This document shows positions 34,701 through 44,954 of a stretch of DNA of 64,000 nucleotides, piece after piece. Origin of the DNA: Williamsia muralis (lineage in GTDB: Bacteria; Actinomycetota; Actinomycetes; Mycobacteriales; Mycobacteriaceae); assembly GCF_002735905.1 (NCBI RefSeq), contig NZ_PEBD01000005.1, positions 186,001 through 250,000 on the forward strand, written 5' to 3'. The first letter of the stretch is position 1, and each line of letters begins with the position of its first letter. The notes beneath the pieces are model-generated. The model ran no database searches, was not told where the DNA came from, and saw only the letters and a list, made by a program, of their open reading frames with translations. A program made the position numbers and the translations under genes.

Positions 34701-36737
34701 TCAGATCCCTTCCCTGAGTTCAACCGAGATGTCGATGAGTTCGTAGATCCGCAAACCCGGTTTCCACAGCGACGCGTCTGCGACGACAACAACCGAGTTA
34801 AACTGGGGGCGAATGTTTTTCACGTGGACTTCCAGTTCACAATGACCGTCGTCCGGGACGAACTGACCGCGGTACTTCCAGTTGAAGGGCACGTTCTCGG
34901 GAATGTGGAACTGCGGGTCACGCCATTGCCGGTGCATCCCGGCATCCACCATCCACTCTTGGATGCACTGGATCACCGATTCGACGCCGAGCGAACCCGG
35001 TATCACCGGATCAAGGTAGAAGTGGCAGTCGAAGAACCACTCGTCTGCCTCGATGTCGCGGGTCATGTGCAGATACCCCTTGCCGTACTGGCCACCTCCG
35101 TCGACCACATCGACGTGGTCGACCAGAGCCAACGCCCCCGTGGAGCACAGCGGTTCGCGCCGGTCCCTACGTGCCGCCACATCGATGGTGCGTATCTGCG
35201 GTGCAGACTCCAGTGTCTCGAGCCAGTTCGGTCGATGGCGTCCTGCGTCGAGCCCGGTTTGATTGTCCAGGGCCGAATCGCTGAAATACCCGAACATCGT
35301 CGTGCCGCTGTAGAACTCATCTCCATCCACCCGAAGGGAGTAGTCGAAACTCTGCAGCGATGACCCGGGCATCAGCGTCGTCGACACGAGCGTCGAACTC
35401 TGATCGACCGTCTTTCCCCGGAGGTCGAGTCTGCGACTGACGGTGGCGGTTCCGCCGAGGTTTCGGAGTCGCAAGGTCTCTGTGGACCCGAGCGTGGGGC
35501 CGAGGTAGTAGCCCATCAGCAGAGCGGCCTGCAACGAGGTCTCCATGTAGACGAAGTGCGGCACAGATCCGTTTGCAGTGTCCTCCAGGTACCACGCGTC
35601 GGCAGGCACGTCGTATTCGGTGCGATAGTCCGCACCGGCGTCCCAATTGCCTCGTGTGCCGGAGAACTCTGTGACCCGGTCGACCAGCAACAGCCCTCCC
35701 GTGGGCAGCCGGGTGGCCCGGTTGCCGGTGTAGCGCGAGAACTCGGGTCCGAACGCGATCCCCTGATCACCACGGGCCAGATGCGCCATGTGGAACTCGC
35801 TCAACAGTGCCTGCCGGCCGGTTGTCGCCACGCGTCCGGTCCAGTCCTGCAGGTGACCGTTGGTACCGGGACCCAATGGGACACCATTGCGAGGTATGAA
35901 GTCAACGGTGACATCGAACCCGTTGTCCCGGGACGGCTCTAACCCATCAATACTCACGCGCGCCCGTAGATGCGGAATCGGGACGAGATCGATCTCCACC
36001 ACGCGCAATGACAATCGTTGTGACGAAGGTGGATTCGGTGCGGTGCCGTGTGCCTGCGATTCGGCCACGCAATCGGACATACACAGATGCAGACCAACGA
36101 ACACACCGAAAACCTCGGCCGCGGACCGTGCGGCCGCAACGGGGTCACCGTTGTACCTCACTGTGAGGCCGCCGAAGTCGGCCCCGCGTGGCGACGACTC
36201 GAGACCTTCGATGCTCTCTACCTGTCCGTGGGACGCGACCGTCAACATGCTGTTCGCGGCGATGGTTCGGCCGGTCGCATGATCGGTGGCGGTTTGGCGG
36301 TGCGTCGGACCGAACACCTGCTCGATCCCACCGCGGGTGAGTACATCGATGTCTTCAGAGGACAGCTCCCGTCTGGCAGATCGGGCCAGAGGTCGAAAAC
36401 AGCGCACAGCAGCGAGTTCGGCAGCGCGAGTGGTGGAGAACGTGTCTACGGTCTCGGGCCACGTCTTTTCCCCCAGTTGTCTCGGTGCCGGGTTGAGGCC
36501 ATCGCGCAGTGTCGCCCGTGCGACAGCCGACGCGGCAGCAATGGTGGCTTGGTGAGCACGGACAACACTGTCTCGGACTGCGGCCAGCGGTGCCATCGCC
36601 CCCACCGGCACAGTTTCACGCGGTGCGAGCGATTCGCGGGTACGGTTGCCGGCGGATCTCGGCGCGGCCTCCACCACGTCCGCGGGTCTGGCAGGTATGG
36701 GATTGAACACAATGCCGTCAAAGCGGATGTGTGCCAT
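34701..36737 (-). CDS. PfaC-like dehydratase protein without KS-CLF (678 aa)
   Basis: The protein resembles the C-terminal, FabA-like part of PfaC. The first hot-dog region (about 325-480) contains LPTGGLLLVDRVTEF. The second (about 525-660) has LCSTGALALVDHVDVV and WFFDCHFYLDPVIPGSLGVE, with the catalytic His at 572 and Glu586 where FabA has Asp. The first copy lacks that His. Residues 130-175 (DVLTRGGIEQVFGP) align with the PfaC DH1 entry, suggesting a degraded unit. The KS and chain-length-factor domains that precede these in PfaC are absent. ATG 36737 follows AGGAAGA; a GTG at 36782 overlaps the megasynthase by 10 bases. Confidence 0.85.
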   Translation of the reverse strand: MAHIRFDGIVFNPIPARPADVVEAAPRSAGNRTRESLAPRETVPVGAMAPLAAVRDSVVRAHQATIAAASAVARATLRDGLNPAPRQLGEKTWPETVDTFSTTRAAELAAVRCFRPLARSARRELSSEDIDVLTRGGIEQVFGPTHRQTATDHATGRTIAANSMLTVASHGQVESIEGLESSPRGADFGGLTVRYNGDPVAAARSAAEVFGVFVGLHLCMSDCVAESQAHGTAPNPPSSQRLSLRVVEIDLVPIPHLRARVSIDGLEPSRDNGFDVTVDFIPRNGVPLGPGTNGHLQDWTGRVATTGRQALLSEFHMAHLARGDQGIAFGPEFSRYTGNRATRLPTGGLLLVDRVTEFSGTRGNWDAGADYRTEYDVPADAWYLEDTANGSVPHFVYMETSLQAALLMGYYLGPTLGSTETLRLRNLGGTATVSRRLDLRGKTVDQSSTLVSTTLMPGSSLQSFDYSLRVDGDEFYSGTTMFGYFSDSALDNQTGLDAGRHRPNWLETLESAPQIRTIDVAARRDRREPLCSTGALALVDHVDVVDGGGQYGKGYLHMTRDIEADEWFFDCHFYLDPVIPGSLGVESVIQCIQEWMVDAGMHRQWRDPQFHIPENVPFNWKYRGQFVPDDGHCELEVHVKNIRPQFNSVVVVADASLWKPGLRIYELIDISVELREGI

Positions 36738-36772
36738 AAATCTTCCTGTCTTCGATGCGTGGTTCCCGGTGG

Positions 36773-39700
36773 TCAGTTCCACTGTCGGGCCGACTCAAGG
36801 AACAATGCTGAAAGGTCAGGCGCGGTGACCACCGAAACGTCGTTCCAGCGTTGCAAGACTGTGTTGTCTTGCGCGATCGCCACCGCATCAACAGTGGCCG
36901 ACAACGCATCGCGCCTGAGATTGTCGGCGACGACGGTGAATGCCTCGCCGGTCGGCAGTTGGTGGTAGAAGTCAATGGAACCCACGCCCATCGGCAGGCA
37001 CGCCGCTCCCAGCGCGCTGTGTGCGAGTACCGGTGGCACCTGCAGGATCAGGTCGGCTTGCACCGGATTGTGCAACATTCCCTGATACGCACCAAGCGCT
37101 ACAACCGCTTCGGGTAGCGAGGCGGTGACCACCAATCGCGATTCGGACAACTCCAAGACCTCCGCGAGCCCACGAAGGGCTGGTCCGTGGAACTGCCGCC
37201 CCTCGTCGTAGATGAACTGAGCGTTCTTGCCGACGTGGCCCCAATCGGGATCAATTGTGATCATCGGCGGCTCGTTGTCGGCCAACAGGAGTTGAGCGAC
37301 GTAATGAGGGATGAGGCGTTCGCCGTCAACACTCGTGACCCGGACCGACAACGTGGTCGCGTCGCGTGTCGGCTCGGCATGTACCAGCAGCTGCGGGGCC
37401 GTCGAACCCGACGGAAAGGAGACGCCATTGAGTACACGGAAGTCTCTGACCCCTCGGACGCATCGACCCGGCAACGCTCTCTCCGCCACGTTGATCATCG
37501 CGCCGAGTGCGAAAGTGGCAGGGAGTACTACCTTCTCGCCGATCCGGTGCGCCTCGATGATCGGGTGGCGCGCCAGATCCTCGATGACGCGGCGTGCGGT
37601 GAAGGCAACCGGATCCGGGGCGGATCTGGAAGCCAACGGACGCGTCGGACCGATCAGTACCACTACATCGTCCCTGCGTTCTACCGAGAACTGCTCTGCG
37701 AAAGCCACTGCGCCGGCCCGTGGGTGGAGTAATTCGACCCCGTTGTCGCGGAAGTGCGCCCGTAACACGTCATCGACCATGCCGGCGTCCCACGCTCCCC
37801 AATCGATCGCGGTGACGTGACGTTCCGGGTGCCGACGCTTCGTGGCAACCGCGAATCGCCCAAGGGCTTCGTTGGCGGTGGCGTAATCACTCTGGCCCCG
37901 ATTGCCGAAGAGCCCGGCCACGGACGTGAACAACACCAGGTGTTCGACGGGCGAGTCGTCGGCGGCTGAGTCCAAGGAGTCCATCAGAGCGTCGATCCCA
38001 CGCAGTTTCGGGGTGAGGACCCGCGCGATCTCTGAATCCTCTTTCGACGCGATCAGTGAGTCGGCAAGGACGCCCGCACCGTGAATGATGCCCGTGACCG
38101 ACTGCCTGTAGGGCGCAAGCGCAGTGCGCAGTGCGTCGGCGTCGGTCACATCGACGCTCAGGTATTGCCCACGTTCTCCCAGCGCGTCCAGAGTTTCCCG
38201 GATCTCGCGTCCCGCCCGTACGCCGGCGCAGCGAGAGTTGATGTCGCGGGGCGTCAGTCCACTTCCGGCCAACGCCCTGATCGCCGCACCCTGTAGCGAG
38301 GCGTCGTCGACTCCTTGTGCCCAATCCGGGTCCGGTGAAGGATCGGTGCGCCCCAGAAGGATGAAGCGGGCTTCGGTGCGGGCGGCCAGTTCACGAACAC
38401 AGAGGGCGGTCACGCCACGGGCTCCGCCGGACACCACCAGGAGATCGTTTGCGCCTACCGACATGTCGTGGAGCGGGTCCTCACCGACCGCAGACAACTC
38501 TGTGGCCGGGGCCCCGTGTCCGCTGGGAACCAGGGTGTGCCGCTCCCCCAGCTCACCGACACCAACCTCGAGGGTGTCGACCGCCGAATCGTGTGACTCG
38601 TCGATGATCGTCCGGGCTAACTGGTCCGGATCGACCAGAGGATTGACATCCACTGCGCGGCAGAACAGTTCGGGGCGTTCCGCAGCCAGTGTCTTCACTG
38701 CACCGCCGATGCCGGCGGCCATGGCCGCCACCGGGTCGACATCGAGGTCGCCGAAGCCGAGGGCACCGTCGACGGTGGTGACTGCCAGCAACGCGGCGCG
38801 CCGGCCCTTCGGGATCAGTGCTTTGGAGGCTGCCTTGATGGCGAGGATCGAGTCGGAGAGATCTAGTTGAGCCTCTGAGATCGTTGTCGGCTCACCCAGG
38901 ATCACCACGCAGAGGTCAGCCTGCGAGTCCGTCGGCTGATCCGTTGCAGTCTCGGACGAACCGGGGGTGCCGGAGTGCGCTTGTGAGCCTGTCACCCGCC
39001 AGCGCTGTGCCCGCAGTGCTTCGGACAGCGCGTCGACGCGCCGGGAGCTGACGTTCCCGACGATGAACAGGGATGCGGTCGGATCAGTGGTGAATACGTC
39101 GACAGCGCGGTCGATCCGAGGCAGGGCGACGAGTTCGACCGGTGTTCGTTCGGCCGATGGAAGTACGTCGATCGGATCAGTCTGCTCTGAGGTCAGGGCG
39201 TGATCAGTGAGCCGCGGCGCCACCGCGGCCGGCGCTTTTGGGTAAGCATCACTCCCCTCGGAGATGACCTCGACGATTTGGTCGATCGTTCGAAGCTCAC
39301 CGAGTTGCTCGGGGCCCAGACTCGGGAGGTGCGGGAACCGCTCCTGTACCGCTCCGAGCACCTGAACCCGCTTGATCGAGTCGACGCCCAGGTCGGACTC
39401 CAGATCCATCGTGCTGCCGATCATCTCGACCGGATACCCGGTCTTTTCGGCGATGACCTCCCTAAGGGCGGTGTGGAGATCGTCGGCAGCAGCCTCGTGT
39501 CCGTCCACTGCCGGCACGCTTGGGGCCGCGGGGGGCTCGGCGGCCGGCTCCGACAGATCTGAACCGGGTATCGAGGGCTCGGCCGGAGGCGTCGAGGTGG
39601 TGCTGACCGGTGCGGCATTGTCCTGACGAGCAGTGTGCGCGGCCGGGGCGTTCGTCGTCTGATCGGACCGTGCCGGCTCCGTGTCAACTGGTGCGGAGAT

Positions 39701-42700
39701 GGCGGGCGCCGGCGACGACTGAACGGTGACAGACCGCCGAGCGCGGGCAGGGACCGCAGTTGTCTCGGGCGACAGCCCTGCTTCGAGTTCGGCGAGCCCG
39801 ACCAACACGTGTGCCGCTTGGGAATGGCTGTCGCTCAACGCCACCGACTGATTGCTGACCGCTTCGATCGCCCGGATAGATCCGTCGTCGAGGTTGCCGC
39901 GACGCAGCGCGTCGGCGAGGTCGCGAGCGATTCCGAGTTGGGCCCCCAGGAACTCGCGGTGGGTGTCGAGGTGCTGGTTCAATGCCGAGTTCAGGTGACC
40001 GTCATTCGGGTCCCCGGCGCGGGAAAGGTGTTGTGTCACTGTGAACTCCTCAGGACGTTCTGCGGGTGTGTGTGGTGTGGTCGTCGGGTGTTCGTCGGCA
40101 CCGAGCGGATCGGGGTGGACCGGATCGGGTCGAACGGGATCATCGAGGTCGTCGGCGCCGACCGTCTTGATCCGATAGCCGTTGGCCAGTACGTCGGCGT
40201 ACGCCTTACGACGGGTTTCCGGAACGTATTCCGGTGCTGAGATGGTGACCGCCATCGCCGACGTGCGCGGTGGGGCCGGCGGGTCGGCCTGATACCGATT
40301 GATGCCGGACAACGGCATCCCCAACACCGCCAGAGCGACCGCGGCCCGTTTGAGCCCGAGGTCCCCGTCTCCCATCGGTCCGATGTCGGTGGAAATCGCG
40401 ATGACCTCATCGCCCAGCGTGCGCCGAACCAGAGACGTGAGCACCTGTTTGGGTCCGAACTCGACGAAGGTCGTGCAGCCCGCGTCGCGCATACCTCGGA
40501 GAACCGCCACGAACTCGACGGGGTGCATCAATTGGTCGACGAGGATGTCGGCGTTGCCTGCAGCATCGGGTCCGTAGACACGTTCGGGATCGTTTCCGTA
40601 CACCGCGCCCTGGGGGGCACCGATGGTGACCGAGTCCACCGCCTCACGGAACGTGCCGGTGGCGTGTGCGACGTACGGCGTATGGAACGCTGCCGACACC
40701 GGCAATGTCCTTGTGTTCCAGCCGAGCTCAGCGCACTGTTCGGCGAAATCCGCCACGGCGTCACTGCCACCACCGACCACCACTTGGTCGGGGGCGTTGT
40801 GATTGCACACGTAAACGTCGTCGGTGCGGTCGACCAGCTCGTCGACGTCGGAGCGCGACGCGCGGACGGCCAGCATCACCCCCCGGTCTGAGCCCGATTC
40901 TTTCGCCATCGCGGCGCCGCGAGCGCGCGCCAGTCGGAAGTAGTCCCCGGTCTCCAGTGCGCCGGACGCCCAGAGCGCGCCGAGCTCCCCGAAACTGTGT
41001 CCGCCGAACGCCTCCGCGGTGAAGCCCAGTTCTGACAGGAATCGGTACTGACCGACCGATACCGCACCGATCGCCGGTTGCGCATGCTCGGTGAGTTTGA
41101 GTAGCTCCTCCTGCTCGGCCCGTTCATCATCGTCGAAGGCCGGAGGAGGGAACACGATGGAGCCGAGTCGGCGCTCCACACCCTCGAAAGCGGCGTTGGC
41201 GTCATCCAAGGCCCCTGCCACCGGGGGTAGGTTCATGGCCGAGGACGCCGCCATGTTGACGTACTGGCTGCCCTGCCCGGAGAACAGTGCGCCCACCTTG
41301 AGGTCGGCCTGCGCATGCCGGCGAAAGTATATGCCCTCTGGGTGATTCCAGGCCGGTGAGCCAGCGTCGCGCGCTAAGGTCTCCAACGCGACCTCGATGA
41401 GCCGGCTGCGCTGCTCCTCGTCGACCCACACGAAGCCGATCCTGGCGTCGGTTGCCGGGATGTCGCCCCCGTCGACAGGCGAACCGCTCTGGAGTTCCTC
41501 GATGAGCGCCGGCACGTCCTGCGCGTGCCAGAGCGAAGCCGTCGGCGTCTGGTGCCAGGTCCGCACCCCACTTCGGTCCGTATCGGCTTCCTCGAGAACC
41601 ATGTGAAAGTTCGTGCCGCCGAATCCCATTGCCGAGACCGCCGCCCTGCGCACCGGGCGATGTGGATCAAGCACCCATGGACGGGTGAGACTGTTGACGT
41701 AGTACGGCGCGCCATCTGTGATGACCGGGTTGGGACGACTCACGTTGATGGTGCCCGGCAGGATCTTGTGATGCAGAGCCAGCGCCAGTTTGATCAGACT
41801 GGCTGTACCGGCTGCGCCCTTGGTGTGCCCGATCTGCGATTTGACACTACCGAGCGCAGCAAACGCCTCCTCATCGGTGTTGGCACGCAGCATCTTTCCG
41901 AGTGCTGTGAGTTCGGTCTTGTCGCCGACTGCTGTACCGGTGGCGTGTGCCTCGAACAGTTCGACCGACGAAGGCTCGCAGCAGGCATCGTCGTACGCAC
42001 GTTGGAGCGCCACTCGCTGGCCATCGGCGTGGGGAGCGTAGATGCTGTTGGATCGTCCGTCACTCGATGACCCGATTCCCTTGATGACCGCATAGACCTT
42101 GTTGCCGTCCCGACGTGCGTCCGACAGTCGACGCAGGGCAAGCATGCAGATGCCTTCACCGAGCAGCGTGCCGTCGGCGTTGTCGGAGAAGGGGCTGATC
42201 TGCCCGGTAGGCGACAGCGCGCCCACCTTGGAGAAACAGAGGTAGATGAAGATCGAGTTCTCGGTGTCGACACCACCGGTGATCATCGTGTCTGCTCTGC
42301 CGTCGACCAGCTCCGCGATCGCGGTACGAATGGCTGCGAGCGAGGCGGCGCAGGCGGCATCGACGGTGCAGTTCATACCGCCGAGTCCGAACCTGTTCGC
42401 GATCCTCCCTGCGACGACGTTGGCGAGGAGGCCGGGAAACGAGTTCTCCTCCCACGGTGCGAAGGCGGCCACGTACTTTTCTGCAACGGCCTCGGTGTCG
42501 GCCTCGCTGAGACCACAGCTACGAGCGGCCGCCTTGAGGACCGGTGTCGACAGCCGGGCGGCAAGAGGGTGCATCAGCGGCACCGGACCGGTGGTGCCGA
42601 TGACGACGCCGGTGCGCGAAGGGTCGTACCAGGAGGAATCCTTGGCGCCGGCGTCGCCGAGGAGGTCACGGACAACACCGAGACTCAGAGTCTGCATGGT

Positions 42701-43087
42701 GCTGGTCACCTCGAGCTGATTCGGTGGCATACCGAACTCGACAGGATCGAACTCGACGTCCGGGATGAACGCACCCCGATTGGAATAGGTCTTGTCGGGC
42801 GCAGTCCTGTCGGCGTCGTAGTAGTCCTCCAGGTCCCATCGCGACTGCGGCACCTCGGTGGTGCAGTCCTTCCCGTCGACGATGTTCTGCCAGTAGTCTC
42901 GGATGTTCTTTGCGCCCGGTAGCAGTGCTGACATGCCGACGATCGCGATCGGGGTGTCAGCCAACCGCCGGTTCACATATTCGGTGTCGGGTACATCGGA
43001 CGGCGTCGAATCGTTTCTGGGATTGCTCGATTCGGGGCCGTGGCCCGCCGTGTCGTGGGGTGATGCGAGTGTCACGTCTGTCTCCAC
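36773..43087 (-). CDS. PfaA-like iterative type I polyketide/fatty acid synthase, KS-AT-ACP-KR-DH (2104 aa)
   Basis: A multidomain synthase that elongates malonyl units. KS at about 45-500 has Cys246 (DAACAAS), His381 (EAHATGT) and His421 (GHTKGAAG). AT at about 598-890 has Ser698 (GHSFGE) and His802 (FHTPYV). A linker follows. One ACP (about 1203-1278) has Ser1237 in DLGVDSIKRVQ, a PUFA-synthase-type signature. KR (about 1320-1830) has SGGARGVTAL and SVAGLFGNRGQSDYATANEA. A C-terminal DH-like hot-dog region begins HPIIEAHRIGEKVVLPATFA. PUFA synthases usually carry several tandem ACPs; here there is one. A GTG at 43075 with GGAG upstream is an alternative start. Confidence 0.92.
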   Translation of the reverse strand: METDVTLASPHDTAGHGPESSNPRNDSTPSDVPDTEYVNRRLADTPIAIVGMSALLPGAKNIRDYWQNIVDGKDCTTEVPQSRWDLEDYYDADRTAPDKTYSNRGAFIPDVEFDPVEFGMPPNQLEVTSTMQTLSLGVVRDLLGDAGAKDSSWYDPSRTGVVIGTTGPVPLMHPLAARLSTPVLKAAARSCGLSEADTEAVAEKYVAAFAPWEENSFPGLLANVVAGRIANRFGLGGMNCTVDAACAASLAAIRTAIAELVDGRADTMITGGVDTENSIFIYLCFSKVGALSPTGQISPFSDNADGTLLGEGICMLALRRLSDARRDGNKVYAVIKGIGSSSDGRSNSIYAPHADGQRVALQRAYDDACCEPSSVELFEAHATGTAVGDKTELTALGKMLRANTDEEAFAALGSVKSQIGHTKGAAGTASLIKLALALHHKILPGTINVSRPNPVITDGAPYYVNSLTRPWVLDPHRPVRRAAVSAMGFGGTNFHMVLEEADTDRSGVRTWHQTPTASLWHAQDVPALIEELQSGSPVDGGDIPATDARIGFVWVDEEQRSRLIEVALETLARDAGSPAWNHPEGIYFRRHAQADLKVGALFSGQGSQYVNMAASSAMNLPPVAGALDDANAAFEGVERRLGSIVFPPPAFDDDERAEQEELLKLTEHAQPAIGAVSVGQYRFLSELGFTAEAFGGHSFGELGALWASGALETGDYFRLARARGAAMAKESGSDRGVMLAVRASRSDVDELVDRTDDVYVCNHNAPDQVVVGGGSDAVADFAEQCAELGWNTRTLPVSAAFHTPYVAHATGTFREAVDSVTIGAPQGAVYGNDPERVYGPDAAGNADILVDQLMHPVEFVAVLRGMRDAGCTTFVEFGPKQVLTSLVRRTLGDEVIAISTDIGPMGDGDLGLKRAAVALAVLGMPLSGINRYQADPPAPPRTSAMAVTISAPEYVPETRRKAYADVLANGYRIKTVGADDLDDPVRPDPVHPDPLGADEHPTTTPHTPAERPEEFTVTQHLSRAGDPNDGHLNSALNQHLDTHREFLGAQLGIARDLADALRRGNLDDGSIRAIEAVSNQSVALSDSHSQAAHVLVGLAELEAGLSPETTAVPARARRSVTVQSSPAPAISAPVDTEPARSDQTTNAPAAHTARQDNAAPVSTTSTPPAEPSIPGSDLSEPAAEPPAAPSVPAVDGHEAAADDLHTALREVIAEKTGYPVEMIGSTMDLESDLGVDSIKRVQVLGAVQERFPHLPSLGPEQLGELRTIDQIVEVISEGSDAYPKAPAAVAPRLTDHALTSEQTDPIDVLPSAERTPVELVALPRIDRAVDVFTTDPTASLFIVGNVSSRRVDALSEALRAQRWRVTGSQAHSGTPGSSETATDQPTDSQADLCVVILGEPTTISEAQLDLSDSILAIKAASKALIPKGRRAALLAVTTVDGALGFGDLDVDPVAAMAAGIGGAVKTLAAERPELFCRAVDVNPLVDPDQLARTIIDESHDSAVDTLEVGVGELGERHTLVPSGHGAPATELSAVGEDPLHDMSVGANDLLVVSGGARGVTALCVRELAARTEARFILLGRTDPSPDPDWAQGVDDASLQGAAIRALAGSGLTPRDINSRCAGVRAGREIRETLDALGERGQYLSVDVTDADALRTALAPYRQSVTGIIHGAGVLADSLIASKEDSEIARVLTPKLRGIDALMDSLDSAADDSPVEHLVLFTSVAGLFGNRGQSDYATANEALGRFAVATKRRHPERHVTAIDWGAWDAGMVDDVLRAHFRDNGVELLHPRAGAVAFAEQFSVERRDDVVVLIGPTRPLASRSAPDPVAFTARRVIEDLARHPIIEAHRIGEKVVLPATFALGAMINVAERALPGRCVRGVRDFRVLNGVSFPSGSTAPQLLVHAEPTRDATTLSVRVTSVDGERLIPHYVAQLLLADNEPPMITIDPDWGHVGKNAQFIYDEGRQFHGPALRGLAEVLELSESRLVVTASLPEAVVALGAYQGMLHNPVQADLILQVPPVLAHSALGAACLPMGVGSIDFYHQLPTGEAFTVVADNLRRDALSATVDAVAIAQDNTVLQRWNDVSVVTAPDLSALFLESARQWN

Positions 43088-43116
43088 TGGAGTTGGTGGT
43101 GCGAGGATCGATCGGG

Positions 43117-43722
43117 TCAGGCCGCGAGGTCCGTGTCCGCACGCCGTGCGATGGTTGCCGCGATGGATTGCGCAAAAGTGCTGTGTCCCAGCGCATTGGG
43201 GTGCAATCCGTCTGCCGACCAGAGGTCACTGCGCGCCCACTGCCGGTCGGCAGCGATGTCGAGCAGTACTGTTCCGGTCCGGTCGCACACGTCGGCCAGT
43301 ACGGTGTTCGCGTACTGGAAGCGTTCGCGGAGCAGATCGGCGAACGATGCGGGAACCGGTAGACGAGCCGGGATATCAGGGTAGGTGGCCGTGAACACGG
43401 TCGGTGATACAGCGCTCAATGTCTCGAAGATGGTGTTTACGTTGTCGCTGAATCGATTTCGATCGAAGTGGCTGACAAGATCGTTGACACCCACGATGAC
43501 TCCGGTCAATGGTGCCCGCGCACTGACTGCCCGCTCTAGTTGGTCGCTGACCACAACGGAGCTGGTGGCGCCGTGCGCGCCGAGGTTGCAGACCTTGGCC
43601 GAGCGGAGGCCGAGTTGGCCGGCAAGTCGCGGAACCCATCCGCGGAAGCCGCCACCGGCATTCTCATCACCCCGGCCTTCGACGAAACTGTCGCCGATGG
43701 CACATAGCCCGTAGCCGCTCAT
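43117..43722 (-). CDS. SGNH/GDSL hydrolase (201 aa)
   Basis: Block I is CAIGDSFVEGRGDE with the nucleophile Ser12. The oxyanion Asn is in VGVNDLVSHFD, and Asp/His are in DGLHPNALGHSTFA. No signal peptide is evident, so it probably acts in the cytoplasm as an esterase or thioesterase. Its ATG overlaps the stop of the FAD oxidoreductase, and the PfaA-like gene follows after 29 bases. It might release or transfer the synthase product, which is inferred from position. Confidence 0.88.
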   Translation of the reverse strand: MSGYGLCAIGDSFVEGRGDENAGGGFRGWVPRLAGQLGLRSAKVCNLGAHGATSSVVVSDQLERAVSARAPLTGVIVGVNDLVSHFDRNRFSDNVNTIFETLSAVSPTVFTATYPDIPARLPVPASFADLLRERFQYANTVLADVCDRTGTVLLDIAADRQWARSDLWSADGLHPNALGHSTFAQSIAATIARRADTDLAA

Positions 43723-44954
43723 GCCTGGACCAGGTGCCGATCGCCGACCGGCAGATCGACGGTTGCGTACAACTCTGCGAGATTGTCTGGAGCGAAGAAC
43801 TCTTCACCCGGGTATCCACCGGCAATGAGACCGAAGAACTTCGTCGTGTACTCAGGGCTCTTGCTCGCAGCCCGGAAGACCGAGTCGTAGTACGGGGTCA
43901 AGGAGAGCTCCGAGATGCTCTTGGTGAGTTCGTACGTCCCGGCACTTTGGGCGTCCCGGTCGGCTTGGTAGGAGGCGAGGGCGTCGTACAACGGGCGCTG
44001 GCCGCCCAGGCCTTCCACCAGGCGATGCGCGAGCATCTCGCCGTACTTGAAGGCGTCGGTGATGCCCCAGCCCGTGAATGGGTCCTTGTGATAGCCGGCG
44101 TCGCCCACCAAGGCCCACCCCGGGCCGAAAGAGGTACGGCGGTAGTTGTCCGGGTAGGTCATCGGCCGCAACCGCTCCACCCGGGTGCCGTTGTCACGGA
44201 GGCTCTCTCCGTACTTCGGGTCGATGGCGTCCACGATCTCCTGGATGTTCGTATCGGGGTCCTTACGGAACTCCTTGAGACGGTCGCGCTTGCGCATCAC
44301 GGCAACAAGGTAGAGATCGTCGTTCGTCGGCCATGCGGCGAACTGCTGTTCCCCGAAACCGGTGCGATGTTGCATGCCCCAGTCGAGGCCGGAGTAGTAC
44401 GAGTAGTAGACGAAGCATGCGCCGGCCGATTGGTCGTACTTCTGGGCGTCGACACGCTTGGCCACAGTGGAGTTCGCGCCGTCGGCTCCGACCACGAAGG
44501 CAGCTCTGAACTCTTCGGCGGATCCACCGGCGCGGCTGCCGCGGATACCCACCACCTGATCACCTTCGAAGATCAGGTCGCGCACAGTGAATCCCTCGAT
44601 CATCTCGGCGCCGGCTTCGCGTGCGGCGTCGACGAGAATGGAGTCGAGCACAGTCCGGCGAGGGCAGTACACGGCATCGATTCCGTCGATCGGGTCTGCC
44701 ATTCCGCTCAGTGCGATGTCGGTGTAAGAGAAGTTCAGGTGCCGAATGGGCGGGCAGCCGCTGGCGATCACCCGGTCGAGCAATCCCCAATCCTGCAGTC
44801 GGGACAGCCCGGCCTGGTGGATGTAATGGGTGGAGACCGTGTCGCTCGGGAATGTTGCCCCGTCGACCGCGAGTACCTTGAGTCCACTGCGTGCCAACAG
44901 CATTGCCACCGACGATCCCGAAACCCGGGTGCCGACCACGATTACGTCGTACAT
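43719..44954 (-). CDS. FAD-dependent oxidoreductase, class A monooxygenase/reductase-like (411 aa)
   Basis: The Rossmann dinucleotide motif is VIVVGTRVSGSSVAMLLARS, a variant of G-x-G-x-x-G in which the second Gly is Val-Ser-Gly. The second FAD motif is WALVGDAGYHKDPFTGWGIT. FVVGADGANSTVAK is the D-G motif. These place it in the p-hydroxybenzoate hydroxylase/geranylgeranyl reductase superfamily. It may oxidise or reduce the lipid product; the substrate is unknown. It is the first gene before the SGNH/PfaA-like run, with 168 bases separating it from the acyl-CoA ligase. Confidence 0.88.
   Translation of the reverse strand: MYDVIVVGTRVSGSSVAMLLARSGLKVLAVDGATFPSDTVSTHYIHQAGLSRLQDWGLLDRVIASGCPPIRHLNFSYTDIALSGMADPIDGIDAVYCPRRTVLDSILVDAAREAGAEMIEGFTVRDLIFEGDQVVGIRGSRAGGSAEEFRAAFVVGADGANSTVAKRVDAQKYDQSAGACFVYYSYYSGLDWGMQHRTGFGEQQFAAWPTNDDLYLVAVMRKRDRLKEFRKDPDTNIQEIVDAIDPKYGESLRDNGTRVERLRPMTYPDNYRRTSFGPGWALVGDAGYHKDPFTGWGITDAFKYGEMLAHRLVEGLGGQRPLYDALASYQADRDAQSAGTYELTKSISELSLTPYYDSVFRAASKSPEYTTKFFGLIAGGYPGEEFFAPDNLAELYATVDLPVGDRHLVQA

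Noticed and set aside
36773-43087. Enediyne-type PKS (PksE) as the identity of the megasynthase
   Set aside because: The KS-AT-ACP-KR-DH plan is similar, but there is no C-terminal phosphopantetheinyl transferase domain, and PfaC- and PfaD-like partners sit next to it.
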